Shown here: positions 8,811 to 16,282 of the stretch, piece by piece
How positions within the stretch are numbered: the stretch's first letter is position 1
Layout: every line of letters starts with the position of its first letter
Origin: Candidatus Obscuribacter sp.
Lineage (GTDB): Bacteria; Cyanobacteriota; Vampirovibrionia; Obscuribacterales; Obscuribacteraceae
NCBI GenBank assembly: GCA_021772095.1
Contig: JADYXR010000143.1
Span: 1 to 54,972, forward strand
Reading direction: 5' to 3'
Length of the DNA: 54,972 nt
Made by a program: the position numbers and the translations under genes
The notes under the pieces: model-generated
The model's database searches: none
The model's input: the letters and a program-made list of their open reading frames with translations, nothing else
Told to the model about the DNA's origin: nothing

Positions 8811-8836
8811 GTATTGTACCTGCACAGGTGCAATAC
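8811..8836. promoter_or_regulatory. 26-base near-palindrome between aldo/keto reductase and beta-glucosidase
   Basis: Eleven of thirteen base pairs are symmetrical: the outer arms are GTATTG and CAATAC and the core is ACCTG-CA-CAGGT. It lies in the divergent spacer, about 84 bases from the reductase start and 69 from the glucosidase start, where an operator for both promoters would sit. On the minus strand TTGCAC overlaps one arm. Dyads of this size are typical of MerR-like and similar dimeric regulators, but no regulator gene is adjacent. An RNA hairpin in the glucosidase leader is the alternative. Confidence 0.55.
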
Positions 8837-8904
8837 TACCTGCGTTCAATCGCAAGTTGCCGAGAGTGGCTGCGTTGTGCCGCCATTGTCAGGAGACTCT
8901 CATC

Positions 8905-11211
8905 ATGATCAAGCACTGGTTGACATCACTTTTGATTGCCATCCAATTTAGCGCTCTGATGCTGCCGACACTGGCCGTTGAAGAGCCAATTGTACAGTCA
9001 ACCTCGGGAAGTCAGACAATGAACACCTTCGTCGCCGATCTGATGAGCAAAATGACGCTCGAAGAAAAAATCGGTCAAATGAATCTGCTGTCCATCGGAT
9101 TCGACGTGACTGGACCGGTCGTCAGCAAGGACGTCGACTCGAAAATTAGAAAAGGACTTGTTGGTGGCGTATTCAATACCTTTACTCCAAGCGCAGTTCG
9201 GAAGCTTCAAGAGATTGCAGTTAACGAATCCAGATTGAAGATTCCACTGTTTTTCGGTTACGACGTCATTCACGGACACCGGACGATTTTTCCAATTCCG
9301 CTGGGACTCTCGTCTTCATGGGATTTGGATCTGGTCGAAAGAACCGCTCGCGCTGCCGCTCTTGAAGCGAGTGCCGATGGTTTGCATTGGACGTTTTCGC
9401 CGATGGTTGATATCACGCGCGACCCTCGTTGGGGACGAGTCAGTGAAGGCTCGGGAGAAGACACTTACTTAGGAAGTGCAATCGCAAAGGCGATGGTGCA
9501 TGGCTACCAAGGCACCGGTTATGAGAAAGGTGATTCAGTACTCGCCTGCGTAAAACACTTCGCGTTGTATGGCGCAGCCGAAGCCGGTCGCGATTACAAC
9601 ACCGTCGACATGAGCGAAATGCGCATGTACAACGAATATTTGCCACCATACAAAGCCGCTGTTGATGCGGGTGTCGCGACTGTGATGAGTTCGTTTAACG
9701 AAATCAATGGTGTGCCGGCGACGGGCAACAAATGGCTGATGACAGATCTGTTGCGAAAACAGTGGGGGTTCAAAGGATTTATCTGCACCGACTACACCGC
9801 GATCAACGAAATGATTGCGCATGGTGCCGGTGATGAATCGAAAGTCGCTGAGCTATCGTTCAACGCTGGTATCGATCAGGATATGGTTGGTGAGTTGTTC
9901 ATCAAGTACGGTTCTGAGCTTGTAAAAAGTGGCAAGGTGTCGCATTCGACTATCGATGACGCATGCCGCCGTGTGCTTGAAGCAAAATACACGCTCGGGT
10001 TGTTCGAAGATCCATATCGTTATATGAATGAAGAACGCAAAACAGCGCAGACAATGAGCGCCGACAAGCTTGCCCTCAGCAGAGAAGCGGCTGCCAAAAG
10101 TACCGTTCTATTGAAAAATGCCAACGATGTTCTGCCGCTGGACCCGAAAGAGAATATTGCTTTCATCGGTCCACTGGTCAAGGATAAACGCAACTTGATC
10201 GGCAACTGGAGCGGCGCGGGCGCATGGGAAAAGGCTACCGCTGTTTGGGACGCACTTGATACTAAGTTTGGTGCTAACAAATTCTTGTACGCAAAAGGCT
10301 GTAACCTCGTTGACGATCAAGCCATGATCGAAAAATTGAATCGCGATGGTGCGATGCTAACCAAAGACAGCAGCAGTCCACAACAATTAATTGATGAAGC
10401 AGTGGCAACGGCGAAGCGCGCCGACAAAATTGTCGTTGTGCTTGGTGAGCCATTTTGCATGAGCGGTGAAGCCGCAAGTAGAAGCATGATTGGTTTATTC
10501 GACAATCAAGTGGCATTGTTGAAAGCATTGAAGCAAACAGGCAAGCCGATAGTTCTAGTGTTGATGAACGGACGTCCTCTCACTCTTCCGTGGGAGAATG
10601 AAAACCTCGACGCGATCGTAGAGACCTGGTACGGCGGCTCTATGGCTGGTCCTGCGGCGGTTGATGTTTTATTCGGGGAAGTGAATCCATCCGCGAAAAT
10701 CACAATGAGTTTTCCAATCAACGTCGGACAAATTCCGGTTTATTACAACGCAAAAACCACCGGACGCCCATTTGATGACAAAGAAAAATATCGCTCCAAG
10801 TATTTAGATGTGTCGAACTTGCCGCTCTATCCGTTCGGCTATGGGCTCAGTTACACGAAGTACGACTATGGAAACATCTCGATTAGTTCTGCAACTATGA
10901 AGCCAAACGATACTGTAACGGTATCGACGACGGTGACAAACACCGGCAAACGCGCCGGAGTTGAAACAGTTCAGTTCTACATTCGTGACCTCGTAGGCAG
11001 TATCACTAGACCGGCAAAGGAGCTTAAAGGCTTCCGGCAGATCGCACTGCAGCCGGGCGAATCGAAAACTGTTTCGTTCGACATCAAAAGAGACGACTTG
11101 CGTTTCTACAATTCAGATTTGAAACTCGATGCAGAGCCTGGTGAATTTAAAGCATTCATCGGACCAAATAGCCGAGATGTTAAGGAAGTCGGATTTACGC
11201 TGGTAGAGTAG
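8905..11211 (+). CDS. Secreted GH3 beta-glucosidase (BglX-like)
   Basis: 768 residues from ATG 8905, chosen because AGGAGA precedes it and a signal peptide (LTSLLIAIQFSALMLPTLA) follows directly; an in-frame ATG at 8809 lacks both. The GH3 N-terminal barrel shows MTLEEKIGQMN, DPRWGRVSEGSGED, KHFALYGAAEAG and the nucleophile region FICTDYTAIN with Asp at residue 296. The C-terminal sandwich domain follows (KSTVLLKN, VVVLGE), then YPFGYGLSYTKY and a fibronectin III-like domain (NTGKRAGVETVQFYI). Enzymes of this type release glucose from beta-linked oligosaccharides in the periplasm. All main blocks look intact. It is divergent from the broken reductase and has a strong hairpin just after its stop. 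Confidence 0.95.
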   Translation: MIKHWLTSLLIAIQFSALMLPTLAVEEPIVQSTSGSQTMNTFVADLMSKMTLEEKIGQMNLLSIGFDVTGPVVSKDVDSKIRKGLVGGVFNTFTPSAVRKLQEIAVNESRLKIPLFFGYDVIHGHRTIFPIPLGLSSSWDLDLVERTARAAALEASADGLHWTFSPMVDITRDPRWGRVSEGSGEDTYLGSAIAKAMVHGYQGTGYEKGDSVLACVKHFALYGAAEAGRDYNTVDMSEMRMYNEYLPPYKAAVDAGVATVMSSFNEINGVPATGNKWLMTDLLRKQWGFKGFICTDYTAINEMIAHGAGDESKVAELSFNAGIDQDMVGELFIKYGSELVKSGKVSHSTIDDACRRVLEAKYTLGLFEDPYRYMNEERKTAQTMSADKLALSREAAAKSTVLLKNANDVLPLDPKENIAFIGPLVKDKRNLIGNWSGAGAWEKATAVWDALDTKFGANKFLYAKGCNLVDDQAMIEKLNRDGAMLTKDSSSPQQLIDEAVATAKRADKIVVVLGEPFCMSGEAASRSMIGLFDNQVALLKALKQTGKPIVLVLMNGRPLTLPWENENLDAIVETWYGGSMAGPAAVDVLFGEVNPSAKITMSFPINVGQIPVYYNAKTTGRPFDDKEKYRSKYLDVSNLPLYPFGYGLSYTKYDYGNISISSATMKPNDTVTVSTTVTNTGKRAGVETVQFYIRDLVGSITRPAKELKGFRQIALQPGESKTVSFDIKRDDLRFYNSDLKLDAEPGEFKAFIGPNSRDVKEVGFTLVE

Positions 11212-11217
11212 GACGAA

Positions 11218-11247
11218 GTCAGCTAAAGTGGCAAAGCCGCTGCTGAC
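11218..11247. terminator. Strong hairpin after the beta-glucosidase gene
   Basis: Arms GTCAGC and GCTGAC enclose AGTGGC-AAA-GCCGCT, giving a stem of about twelve pairs with a three-base bulge. It begins seven bases after the stop codon. No T-run follows, so it is either a 3' stabilising structure or a factor-assisted terminator rather than a classical intrinsic one. Confidence 0.5.
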
Positions 11248-11318
11248 TCAGGCGCATTGAGCAGGTTTCAACTACATTAGATGTACGCGATTCCGCTCGC
11301 TGTGTGTAAGGAGAAGAA

Positions 11319-11819
11319 ATGACTGAAGTATCCCTCAATGTTCTCAAAGCAGAAAAAGTTGCACAAATAAATCTGCTGACCTTTTACTCGGAAAAACCAT
11401 TCGATCGAGTCATTGATGACTTCGAAAAACAACTCGGCAAATTTGACAAAGAGCGCGCCACGATCGCGAAGTCGGATTTGAACTCTGTGTTGGAGACGAT
11501 GGTCGGTCCATCCGGATTGATGATCATTGGCGTTCTCGACATGGGTCAGCTGTTGCCATCGCTTGCTAAAAGCGGAACAAAAGCGCGTCAATACCAGGTC
11601 GGCAATCCACTGATCGCAAGCAATCTCGCACAAGAGAACTTACTCGCTGCGTTGTACGCACCGCCGAGAGTGCTCATCTACATGCAAGAGAATCAAACAT
11701 GGATCGCTTACGATCAGCCATCCACCGTGTTCGGCAGGTTTCCAACCTTTGAAGTCCGCGCAATTTCAGCAGACTTAGATCGCAAATTCGAAGCTTTGAT
11801 TCGTCAGTCGTTGGCATAA
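11319..11819 (+). CDS. DUF302-family protein
   Basis: 166 residues; AAGGAG lies before the ATG. The pattern matches the DUF302 family: an N-terminal segment on how a pair of side chains is handled (FYSEKPFDRVIDDFEKQL), then YQVGNPLIASNLAQENLLAA, LYAPPRVLIYM and TWIAYDQPSTVFG. The family is small, widespread and of unknown biochemical role, sometimes linked to redox or metal stress. There is no signal peptide. The 3' end overlaps the convergent nucleotidase remnant by 16 bases. Confidence 0.8.
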   Translation: MTEVSLNVLKAEKVAQINLLTFYSEKPFDRVIDDFEKQLGKFDKERATIAKSDLNSVLETMVGPSGLMIIGVLDMGQLLPSLAKSGTKARQYQVGNPLIASNLAQENLLAALYAPPRVLIYMQENQTWIAYDQPSTVFGRFPTFEVRAISADLDRKFEALIRQSLA

Positions 11820-12405
11820 GAATAAACAGTTTGTGCAGCACCAGCTGTCTGGGACACAACGGTAGTTTTGACTTGCGCAGGCAAGCCGAAAAATTCCGCC
11901 ACATCATTCCAACTTTTCACTCGCGGATTGTAATCAACAAATTTGTTATGCGGGGCGTCAAATAGAATTCCGCATCCTTTGAAACGCTTGAAGTGGCGCA
12001 CGTTATCATCGATTAGATAATCTGCCTGAACAATCGATTTATCGCCACAGAAAACAAAATGCTGTGTGTTTATAAATGGTAGATGTTTAGTCAACCAATC
12101 GTACTTCGCAAAAAATGACTTCGGAACTTCCATCGCGGCAGTCGTGATGAACAGCTCATGCTCTTTCGATAGAGCCTCAAGCGTTTCAATCGCGCCGGGA
12201 AGAATGTCCAGGTCTGAAAAAATTCTTCGTTCATAACGAAATCAATTACTTGCTGGCGCTCGTGTTCTTCGGCGAATTCCGGCAGGGATTTACCCGCGAG
12301 ATCCTCAAAAGTCGTCTGCTTTCCAAAGTGCTGATTGTAAAGGTGGACATGCTTCGTCAGCGCGTCCGTAATCACTTCGTCCATATCTACTGCAATTCGA
12401 CTCAT
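11804..12405 (-). pseudogene. 5'(3')-deoxyribonucleotidase (NT5C-type), frameshifted
   Basis: The frame opens at ATG 12405 behind GGGAGG and reads MSRIAVDMDEVITDALTKHV, with the HAD-family DxDxV nucleophile. It continues to DFVMNEEFF at about 12223, where the frame is lost. A second frame picks up at once with SDLDILPGAIETLEALSKEH, then LFITTAAMEVPKSFF, VFCGDKSIVQADYLIDDN and ILFDAPHNKF, the normal NT5C C-terminal half with its second Asp pair. The junction is a run of six A (12217-12222 on the plus strand); one more A would restore a single frame of about 200 residues. Such enzymes dephosphorylate deoxynucleotides. The lesion may be genuine or a homopolymer sequencing error. Confidence 0.88.
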
Positions 12406-12420
12406 AATTGCCTCCCATTC

Positions 12421-12447
12421 GTGCATATTTATGCTACAATCATGCAC
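12421..12447 (+). promoter_or_regulatory. Extended -10 promoter bracketed by an inverted repeat
   Basis: TGCTACAAT (12432-12440) is a good extended -10 for the DeoR-type gene 44 bases downstream. It lies between GTGCAT (12421-12426) and ATGCAC (12442-12447), a perfect six-base inverted repeat. A repressor bound to these half-sites would cover the -10. This suits autoregulation by the adjacent DeoR protein and could also serve the divergent nucleotidase. Binding is inferred. Confidence 0.5.
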
Positions 12448-12483
12448 AAATCGGCACAAAAACGCAAGAGTATATAAAGTCGA

Positions 12484-13233
12484 ATGTTTACAGAAGAACG
12501 CAGGCAGCGCATCTTGAGTCATTTGAATGTAAAGGGGAAAGCCTCCTCCGTCGAATTGGCCTCGGAATTGCTGGTTTCGGAAGACACGATCAGAAGAGAT
12601 CTGAAAGAACTCTCCGAAAACGGGCTCCTGAAGAAGGTTCACGGCGGCGCCATGGCTATCAGCCCGGTTCCGTTTGAGTATTCAGCCAGAATAGAACTCA
12701 ATTTAGAGAGTAAACGCAGAATGGCAGCGGAAGCAGCCAGGCTCATACAGCCTGGCATGCTGGTCTTCATCGATGGTGGAACATCGACGCAGCTGATCGC
12801 CGAATTTCTGCCCGTCGGGCTGGTCGCAACATTTGTTACGCACAGTGCGGCCAATGCAATCGCGTTTGCAAAATGCAGAACCTCGAAGATCATCTTGCTG
12901 GGCGGGATGTTGGTGCCTGAGTTGCTTATAAATGAGGGTCCGGAAGTGTTAAGCGCGATCGAACGATTCAGCGCAGACCTGGCATTGATAAGCGTTCAGG
13001 GGTTAAACATCGAGGACGGAGCGACAGTCAGTCATTATCAAGACGCTCTTGTAAAAACAGCGTTCATTCAGCGCGCTTCGGAACTAGCTGTGGTGGCAGG
13101 CAAAGAGAAGCTGGGATTCGCGTTACACTACCGGATATGCGCTTCTTCAGAGCTCGACTATCTAATTACGGATGAGAGTAAAAGTGGTATCAAAGATTTT
13201 GGAACACTCGGATTTCAGATCATCACGGTGTGA
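12484..13233 (+). CDS. DeoR-family transcriptional regulator
   Basis: 249 residues. The N-terminal winged helix-turn-helix reads MFTEERRQRILSHLN, then SSVELASELLVSEDTIRRDL and LLKKVHGGAM, the classical DeoR_N pattern. The C-terminal sugar-isomerase-like effector domain shows FIDGGTSTQLIAEFL, KIILLGGMLVPE and VVAGKEKLGF. Members usually repress sugar or nucleoside genes and are released by a phosphorylated sugar. It is divergent from the NT5C nucleotidase remnant, which suggests an old link to deoxynucleotide salvage, but the ligand is not visible in the sequence. The spacer holds a probable operator. Confidence 0.9.
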   Translation: MFTEERRQRILSHLNVKGKASSVELASELLVSEDTIRRDLKELSENGLLKKVHGGAMAISPVPFEYSARIELNLESKRRMAAEAARLIQPGMLVFIDGGTSTQLIAEFLPVGLVATFVTHSAANAIAFAKCRTSKIILLGGMLVPELLINEGPEVLSAIERFSADLALISVQGLNIEDGATVSHYQDALVKTAFIQRASELAVVAGKEKLGFALHYRICASSELDYLITDESKSGIKDFGTLGFQIITV

Positions 13234-13273
13234 CCAATAACCGGTTTCTGCGGTCCCACGCCGCTTATTATCT

Positions 13274-13302
13274 TTGACATCCAGTCGTAGCTATGGCATA
13301 AT
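13274..13302 (+). promoter_or_regulatory. Sigma-70 promoter for the DEAD-box helicase
   Basis: TTGACA (13274-13279) and CATAAT (13297-13302) are separated by exactly 17 bases. This is the best consensus promoter in the window. It implies a leader of about 150 bases before the helicase start at 13461, with nothing coding in it that I can support. Long leaders are known for cold-induced helicase genes. Confidence 0.75.
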
Positions 13303-13460
13303 TTCAGTCAACTACCCACTTGGGAACGACGACCGAATTTTTGTCTGCTTCGCCCAGTTTAACAACAGAGAGCGACGTTCAGGCAGACCGGAAATGGCGT
13401 TTCCAATAACAAATGAGACAGCTGGCATGTTTGCCGGCGAATGAAAAGGAAATCAACATT

Positions 13461-14621
13461 TTGAGTAAATTTGCAGAGCTTGGTCTATCCAAGTCTATTT
13501 TGGCTGCCCTGGACGAAGCGGGCATTACTGAGCCAACAGAAATTCAGCAGGCTACTATAGAACAGACACTCACAGGACGCGACCTCTTAGCCTCCGCCCA
13601 GACGGGATCCGGCAAAACAGCAGCATTCGCTCTTCCGATTATCGAGTGTCTTGAAGAACCAGCGAAAAAACCGAGAGCTTTGGTGTTAGCACCAACTCGT
13701 GAACTCGCACTACAGGTCGAAGAAGAATTCAAACGGTTCGCCAAGAATTCCGGACTGAAAACAGTCACCCTATATGGTGGCACAGGCTACGACAAACAAT
13801 TAAATGCGCTCAGAAAGAACGTCGACATCATCGTCGCAACGCCAGGTCGTTTGCTCGATTGCGTCGAACGCAAATATGCAGATCTTTCTGCTATTGAAAT
13901 TCTAGTTCTCGATGAAGCCGACCGTCTTCTAGACCTGGGCTTCATGCCACAGATTCGCAAGATTATTTCGAAGATTCCAAAAGAGCGTCAAACATTGATG
14001 TTCTCAGCGACTATCGATAACCGTATTCAGTCGATCGCCAGAGAATACATGATCAATCCTACCGTTGTAAAAGCTAATATCGATCGCATCGATGTTGCTT
14101 CTATCGAACAACGCTTTATGCACGTCACTGAGTTTTCGAAAGACGCTTTGTTGTTGAAACTCATTGAAGAGTACAAAATGACTTCAGTTCTCGTCTTCAC
14201 AAGAACCAAACGGAAAGCCACTTGGGCAAAAGACAGACTGCGCGATGCAGGCATAATCGCAGAAGAAATTCACAGCGATATCAGCCAAAACCAACGCGAA
14301 AGAACATTGCTTCGTTATCGCAATGGCGCATTCCCTGTGCTTGTTGCAACTGACGTCGCCGCTCGTGGACTAGATATCCCCACGATCAGTCACGTAATCA
14401 ACTATGACCTTCCTGAAGTTCCGGAAGATTATGTTCACCGCATCGGCCGTACTGGTCGCGCTGGACGAGCTGGCATGGCATTCTCGTTTGTCAGTGAAGA
14501 ACAACGTTTTCTCGTAAGAGATATTCAAAAGTTGCTAGGTCAACAGCCGGAAGAAGACGTCGTGAAAAAATCTGCAGCGGCACGTCGCTTTAAATCACGC
14601 AGTCGCAGACGCGTTATGTAA
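13461..14621 (+). CDS. DEAD-box ATP-dependent RNA helicase, RhlE/CshA-like
   Basis: 386 residues from TTG 13461, chosen because AAGGA lies ten bases upstream and the product then starts SKFAELGLSKSILAAL as family members do; an ATG at 13413 adds 16 unlikely residues. All helicase motifs are present in order: Q motif PTEIQQATI, motif I AQTGSGKT, PTRELALQV, TPGRLLD, motif II DEAD, motif III SAT, VFTRTKR, ATDVAARGLD and HRIGRTGRAGR. The C-terminal tail is short and basic (RRFKSRSRRRV), probably RNA-binding. Such enzymes remodel mRNA and rRNA structures. It has its own promoter and terminator and looks monocistronic. Confidence 0.95.
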   Translation: MSKFAELGLSKSILAALDEAGITEPTEIQQATIEQTLTGRDLLASAQTGSGKTAAFALPIIECLEEPAKKPRALVLAPTRELALQVEEEFKRFAKNSGLKTVTLYGGTGYDKQLNALRKNVDIIVATPGRLLDCVERKYADLSAIEILVLDEADRLLDLGFMPQIRKIISKIPKERQTLMFSATIDNRIQSIAREYMINPTVVKANIDRIDVASIEQRFMHVTEFSKDALLLKLIEEYKMTSVLVFTRTKRKATWAKDRLRDAGIIAEEIHSDISQNQRERTLLRYRNGAFPVLVATDVAARGLDIPTISHVINYDLPEVPEDYVHRIGRTGRAGRAGMAFSFVSEEQRFLVRDIQKLLGQQPEEDVVKKSAAARRFKSRSRRRVM

Positions 14622-14631
14622 TCGTTCGGTT

Positions 14632-14645
14632 CTAGAATATTCTAG
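14632..14645. repeat. 14-base perfect palindrome
   Basis: CTAGAATATTCTAG lies ten bases after the helicase stop and 26 before the terminator. It is too short and unpaired with T-runs to be a terminator itself; a protein site or chance are both possible. Confidence 0.4.
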
Positions 14646-14671
14646 TCCGGTGCAATTCAAATAAAACAAAA

Positions 14672-14707
14672 CACCCTGGAAGCATAGGCCTTCAGGGTGA
14701 TTTTTTT
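14672..14707 (+). terminator. Intrinsic terminator after the DEAD-box gene
   Basis: CACCCTG-G-AAG pairs with CTTCAGGGTG (one bulged base) around a seven-base loop, and A then seven T follow at 14700-14707. It sits 50 bases after the helicase stop and is oriented for it. Confidence 0.85.
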
Positions 14708-14818
14708 AAACGCTGTTTTGCTGCTACGCTACTGCTGCTTCGTTTTTGCGGCGCTGATTGCTCTGCCTGATTACGCTGCGGTCTTCTGCACTGGGCTATT
14801 AGCTTCGCCGTGATTTAA

Positions 14819-15319
14819 TTAGTCACCGCGGATGGTGATTCCAGGAATTCGAATGGTGGTGCGATCGCCATGACCATTCTTATCGATTTTGACGAACGGC
14901 ACTTTGACGTGTACACGCCCGCTTCTCTCGTCGGTATCGACCTTCACTAGCGGAGCACGGACGTGAGTCCTATCACCATTGTCCGTATAATCGTGCGGCG
15001 TATGCACACGCACTTGTCCTGAATCACCATCGACATGTGCTTCGAATCCGGTGCCATCGACCCCGTCTCCATCAATCTCAATATTGGTAGAGGTGCGGTC
15101 TCTCGATGGAGCGACCGGAATCGGAGGAGGCGGCGTCAGCCCGGGCTGAACTTCTCGAATCGTTGTGGTTTTGACCGTCCGACCATATTCATCGGTTTCA
15201 ATCGTGGAGACCGACTCCGCAGGAGGTTTCGACGGAGTAGACGAACAAGAAGTAAGCCCTAATGCTAACAATGCCACCACTGCTACGGAGCGCATCCCTC
15301 GTTTCCCATTTGAATTCAT
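14819..15319 (-). CDS. Lipoprotein of unknown function
   Basis: 166 residues from ATG 15319, behind GAAAGAG. The N-terminus (MRSVAVVALLALGLTSCSST) is a lipoprotein signal with Cys at the LTSC lipobox. Beyond a Pro-rich linker (PPPPIPVAPS) the C-terminal part is made of repeating charged segments: GDRTHVRAPLVKVD, SGRVHVKVPFVKID and GDRTTIRIPGITI, which look like three beta-strand repeats of about 25 residues. It is probably anchored to a membrane facing the periplasm. No enzyme motif is seen. Upstream in-frame codons to 15412 are unlikely because they precede the signal. Confidence 0.75.
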   Translation of the reverse strand: MNSNGKRGMRSVAVVALLALGLTSCSSTPSKPPAESVSTIETDEYGRTVKTTTIREVQPGLTPPPPIPVAPSRDRTSTNIEIDGDGVDGTGFEAHVDGDSGQVRVHTPHDYTDNGDRTHVRAPLVKVDTDERSGRVHVKVPFVKIDKNGHGDRTTIRIPGITIRGD

Positions 15320-15498
15320 TTCTCTTTCCCCGTCTGTCCAATAACATTGCCCAATGAGTTGAACAATCAACTCCAGGATAGTCATAGCACACCTTGGAAC
15401 ACTTGCCGACACCTTGCACTATTTCTTGCAAAATGTCAGCGCTCTGAAGGTAACTTCAGACAGTGAGGATTTACGAGACGATAGCTGTGAGCGAAAAG

Positions 15499-15999
15499 TT
15501 AGCGACGATGATTCTTGAACAGGTTCAAGTCAATCCGAATGTCGACTTCTGGTCTGCGATTACCATAGTCTGGGCGACCATGACCATAACCGGGTCGACC
15601 ATATCCAGGATCACCATAGATAGGTGGACGACCGCCGCCGTAGCGCGGATCGCGATCGTAAAAGCGAGGCGGAATAATGCTGATGTCATCCCAGATGCCG
15701 CCCTGGCGATCGGGGCGTCCCAGGCGAATGTCAGCGCCGACACCTTTGCGGTCGAACGCATCGATTGTTTCCACTAAACGTTTTTGATGATGAAAGGTTG
15801 GCATTTGTTGTAGTTCGCGTCTCATGTGCTCTGCGGCACGATGAGTATCACCGCGATCCAATTCGTTGGCAATTTGGCGCGCTTCGAATGTAATCGGGTC
15901 GATTTGTGGTTGGTTGTGCGGATAACGTCGGTCGTCGCGTCCACCATGGCGGTGTCCGCCGAGATCTATATCAATTCCGAATTGAATGTCATTGCCCAT
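15499..15999 (-). CDS. His/Gly/Arg-rich protein of unknown function
   Basis: 166 residues. The start region (GGHRHGGRDDRRYPHNQPQ) is rich in His, Gly and Arg. A helical middle (FEARQIANELDRGDTHRAAE, then HMRRELQQMP) is followed by a low-complexity tail with GDPGYGRPGYGHGRPDYG. No signal peptide or known domain is present. His clusters could bind metal, but that is speculation. The ribosome site GGGTGA before ATG 15999 can pair with an upstream complement (see the leader element at 16004-16060), so translation may be controlled. Confidence 0.6.
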   Translation of the reverse strand: MGNDIQFGIDIDLGGHRHGGRDDRRYPHNQPQIDPITFEARQIANELDRGDTHRAAEHMRRELQQMPTFHHQKRLVETIDAFDRKGVGADIRLGRPDRQGGIWDDISIIPPRFYDRDPRYGGGRPPIYGDPGYGRPGYGHGRPDYGNRRPEVDIRIDLNLFKNHRR

Positions 16000-16003
16000 G
16001 ATG

Positions 16004-16060
16004 TTTCACCCATAAATAAAAATTGCAGCGATAGCGGTTGTTTGGATATTGTGGGTGAAA
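16004..16060 (-). promoter_or_regulatory. Leader hairpin that could hide the ribosome binding site
   Basis: On the minus-strand mRNA, TTTCACCCA (16060-16052) is perfectly complementary to TGGGTGAAA (16012-16004), with a 39-base loop between. The second arm contains the ribosome binding site of the His/Gly-rich gene, four bases before its ATG. Pairing would block initiation. The loop is long, so another structure or a ligand may be involved. Confidence 0.45.
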
Positions 16061-16282
16061 GGGGGGATTACACCAATGGTGAAAATACCATGGAGCTAGA
16101 AATGGCTGCCCAAAGAAGGATTCGGGACATCAAATGTTCCTGGCAGGGTTTCGCGGCGCTGCCGGTTCGATTTATCGTCGGCTATCCATCTGCCAATATT
16201 GCCGGGAATTCTATATTAGGTAGGTTCTGATATTCCGACTGTCTTTGGTTTGCTTCGGTCAGATTTTTGAGGACTAAACCAT
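16061..16282. other. Intergenic region
   Basis: This spacer lies between the leader element and the stop of the cysteine synthase gene. A plus-strand frame of 46 codons at 16090-16230 has GGTGA upstream but no recognisable similarity. I see no terminator with a T-run. Confidence 0.4.

Noticed and set aside
16090..16230. A 46-codon plus-strand frame with GGTGA before its ATG.
   Set aside because: No similarity or context supports it, though it cannot be excluded.
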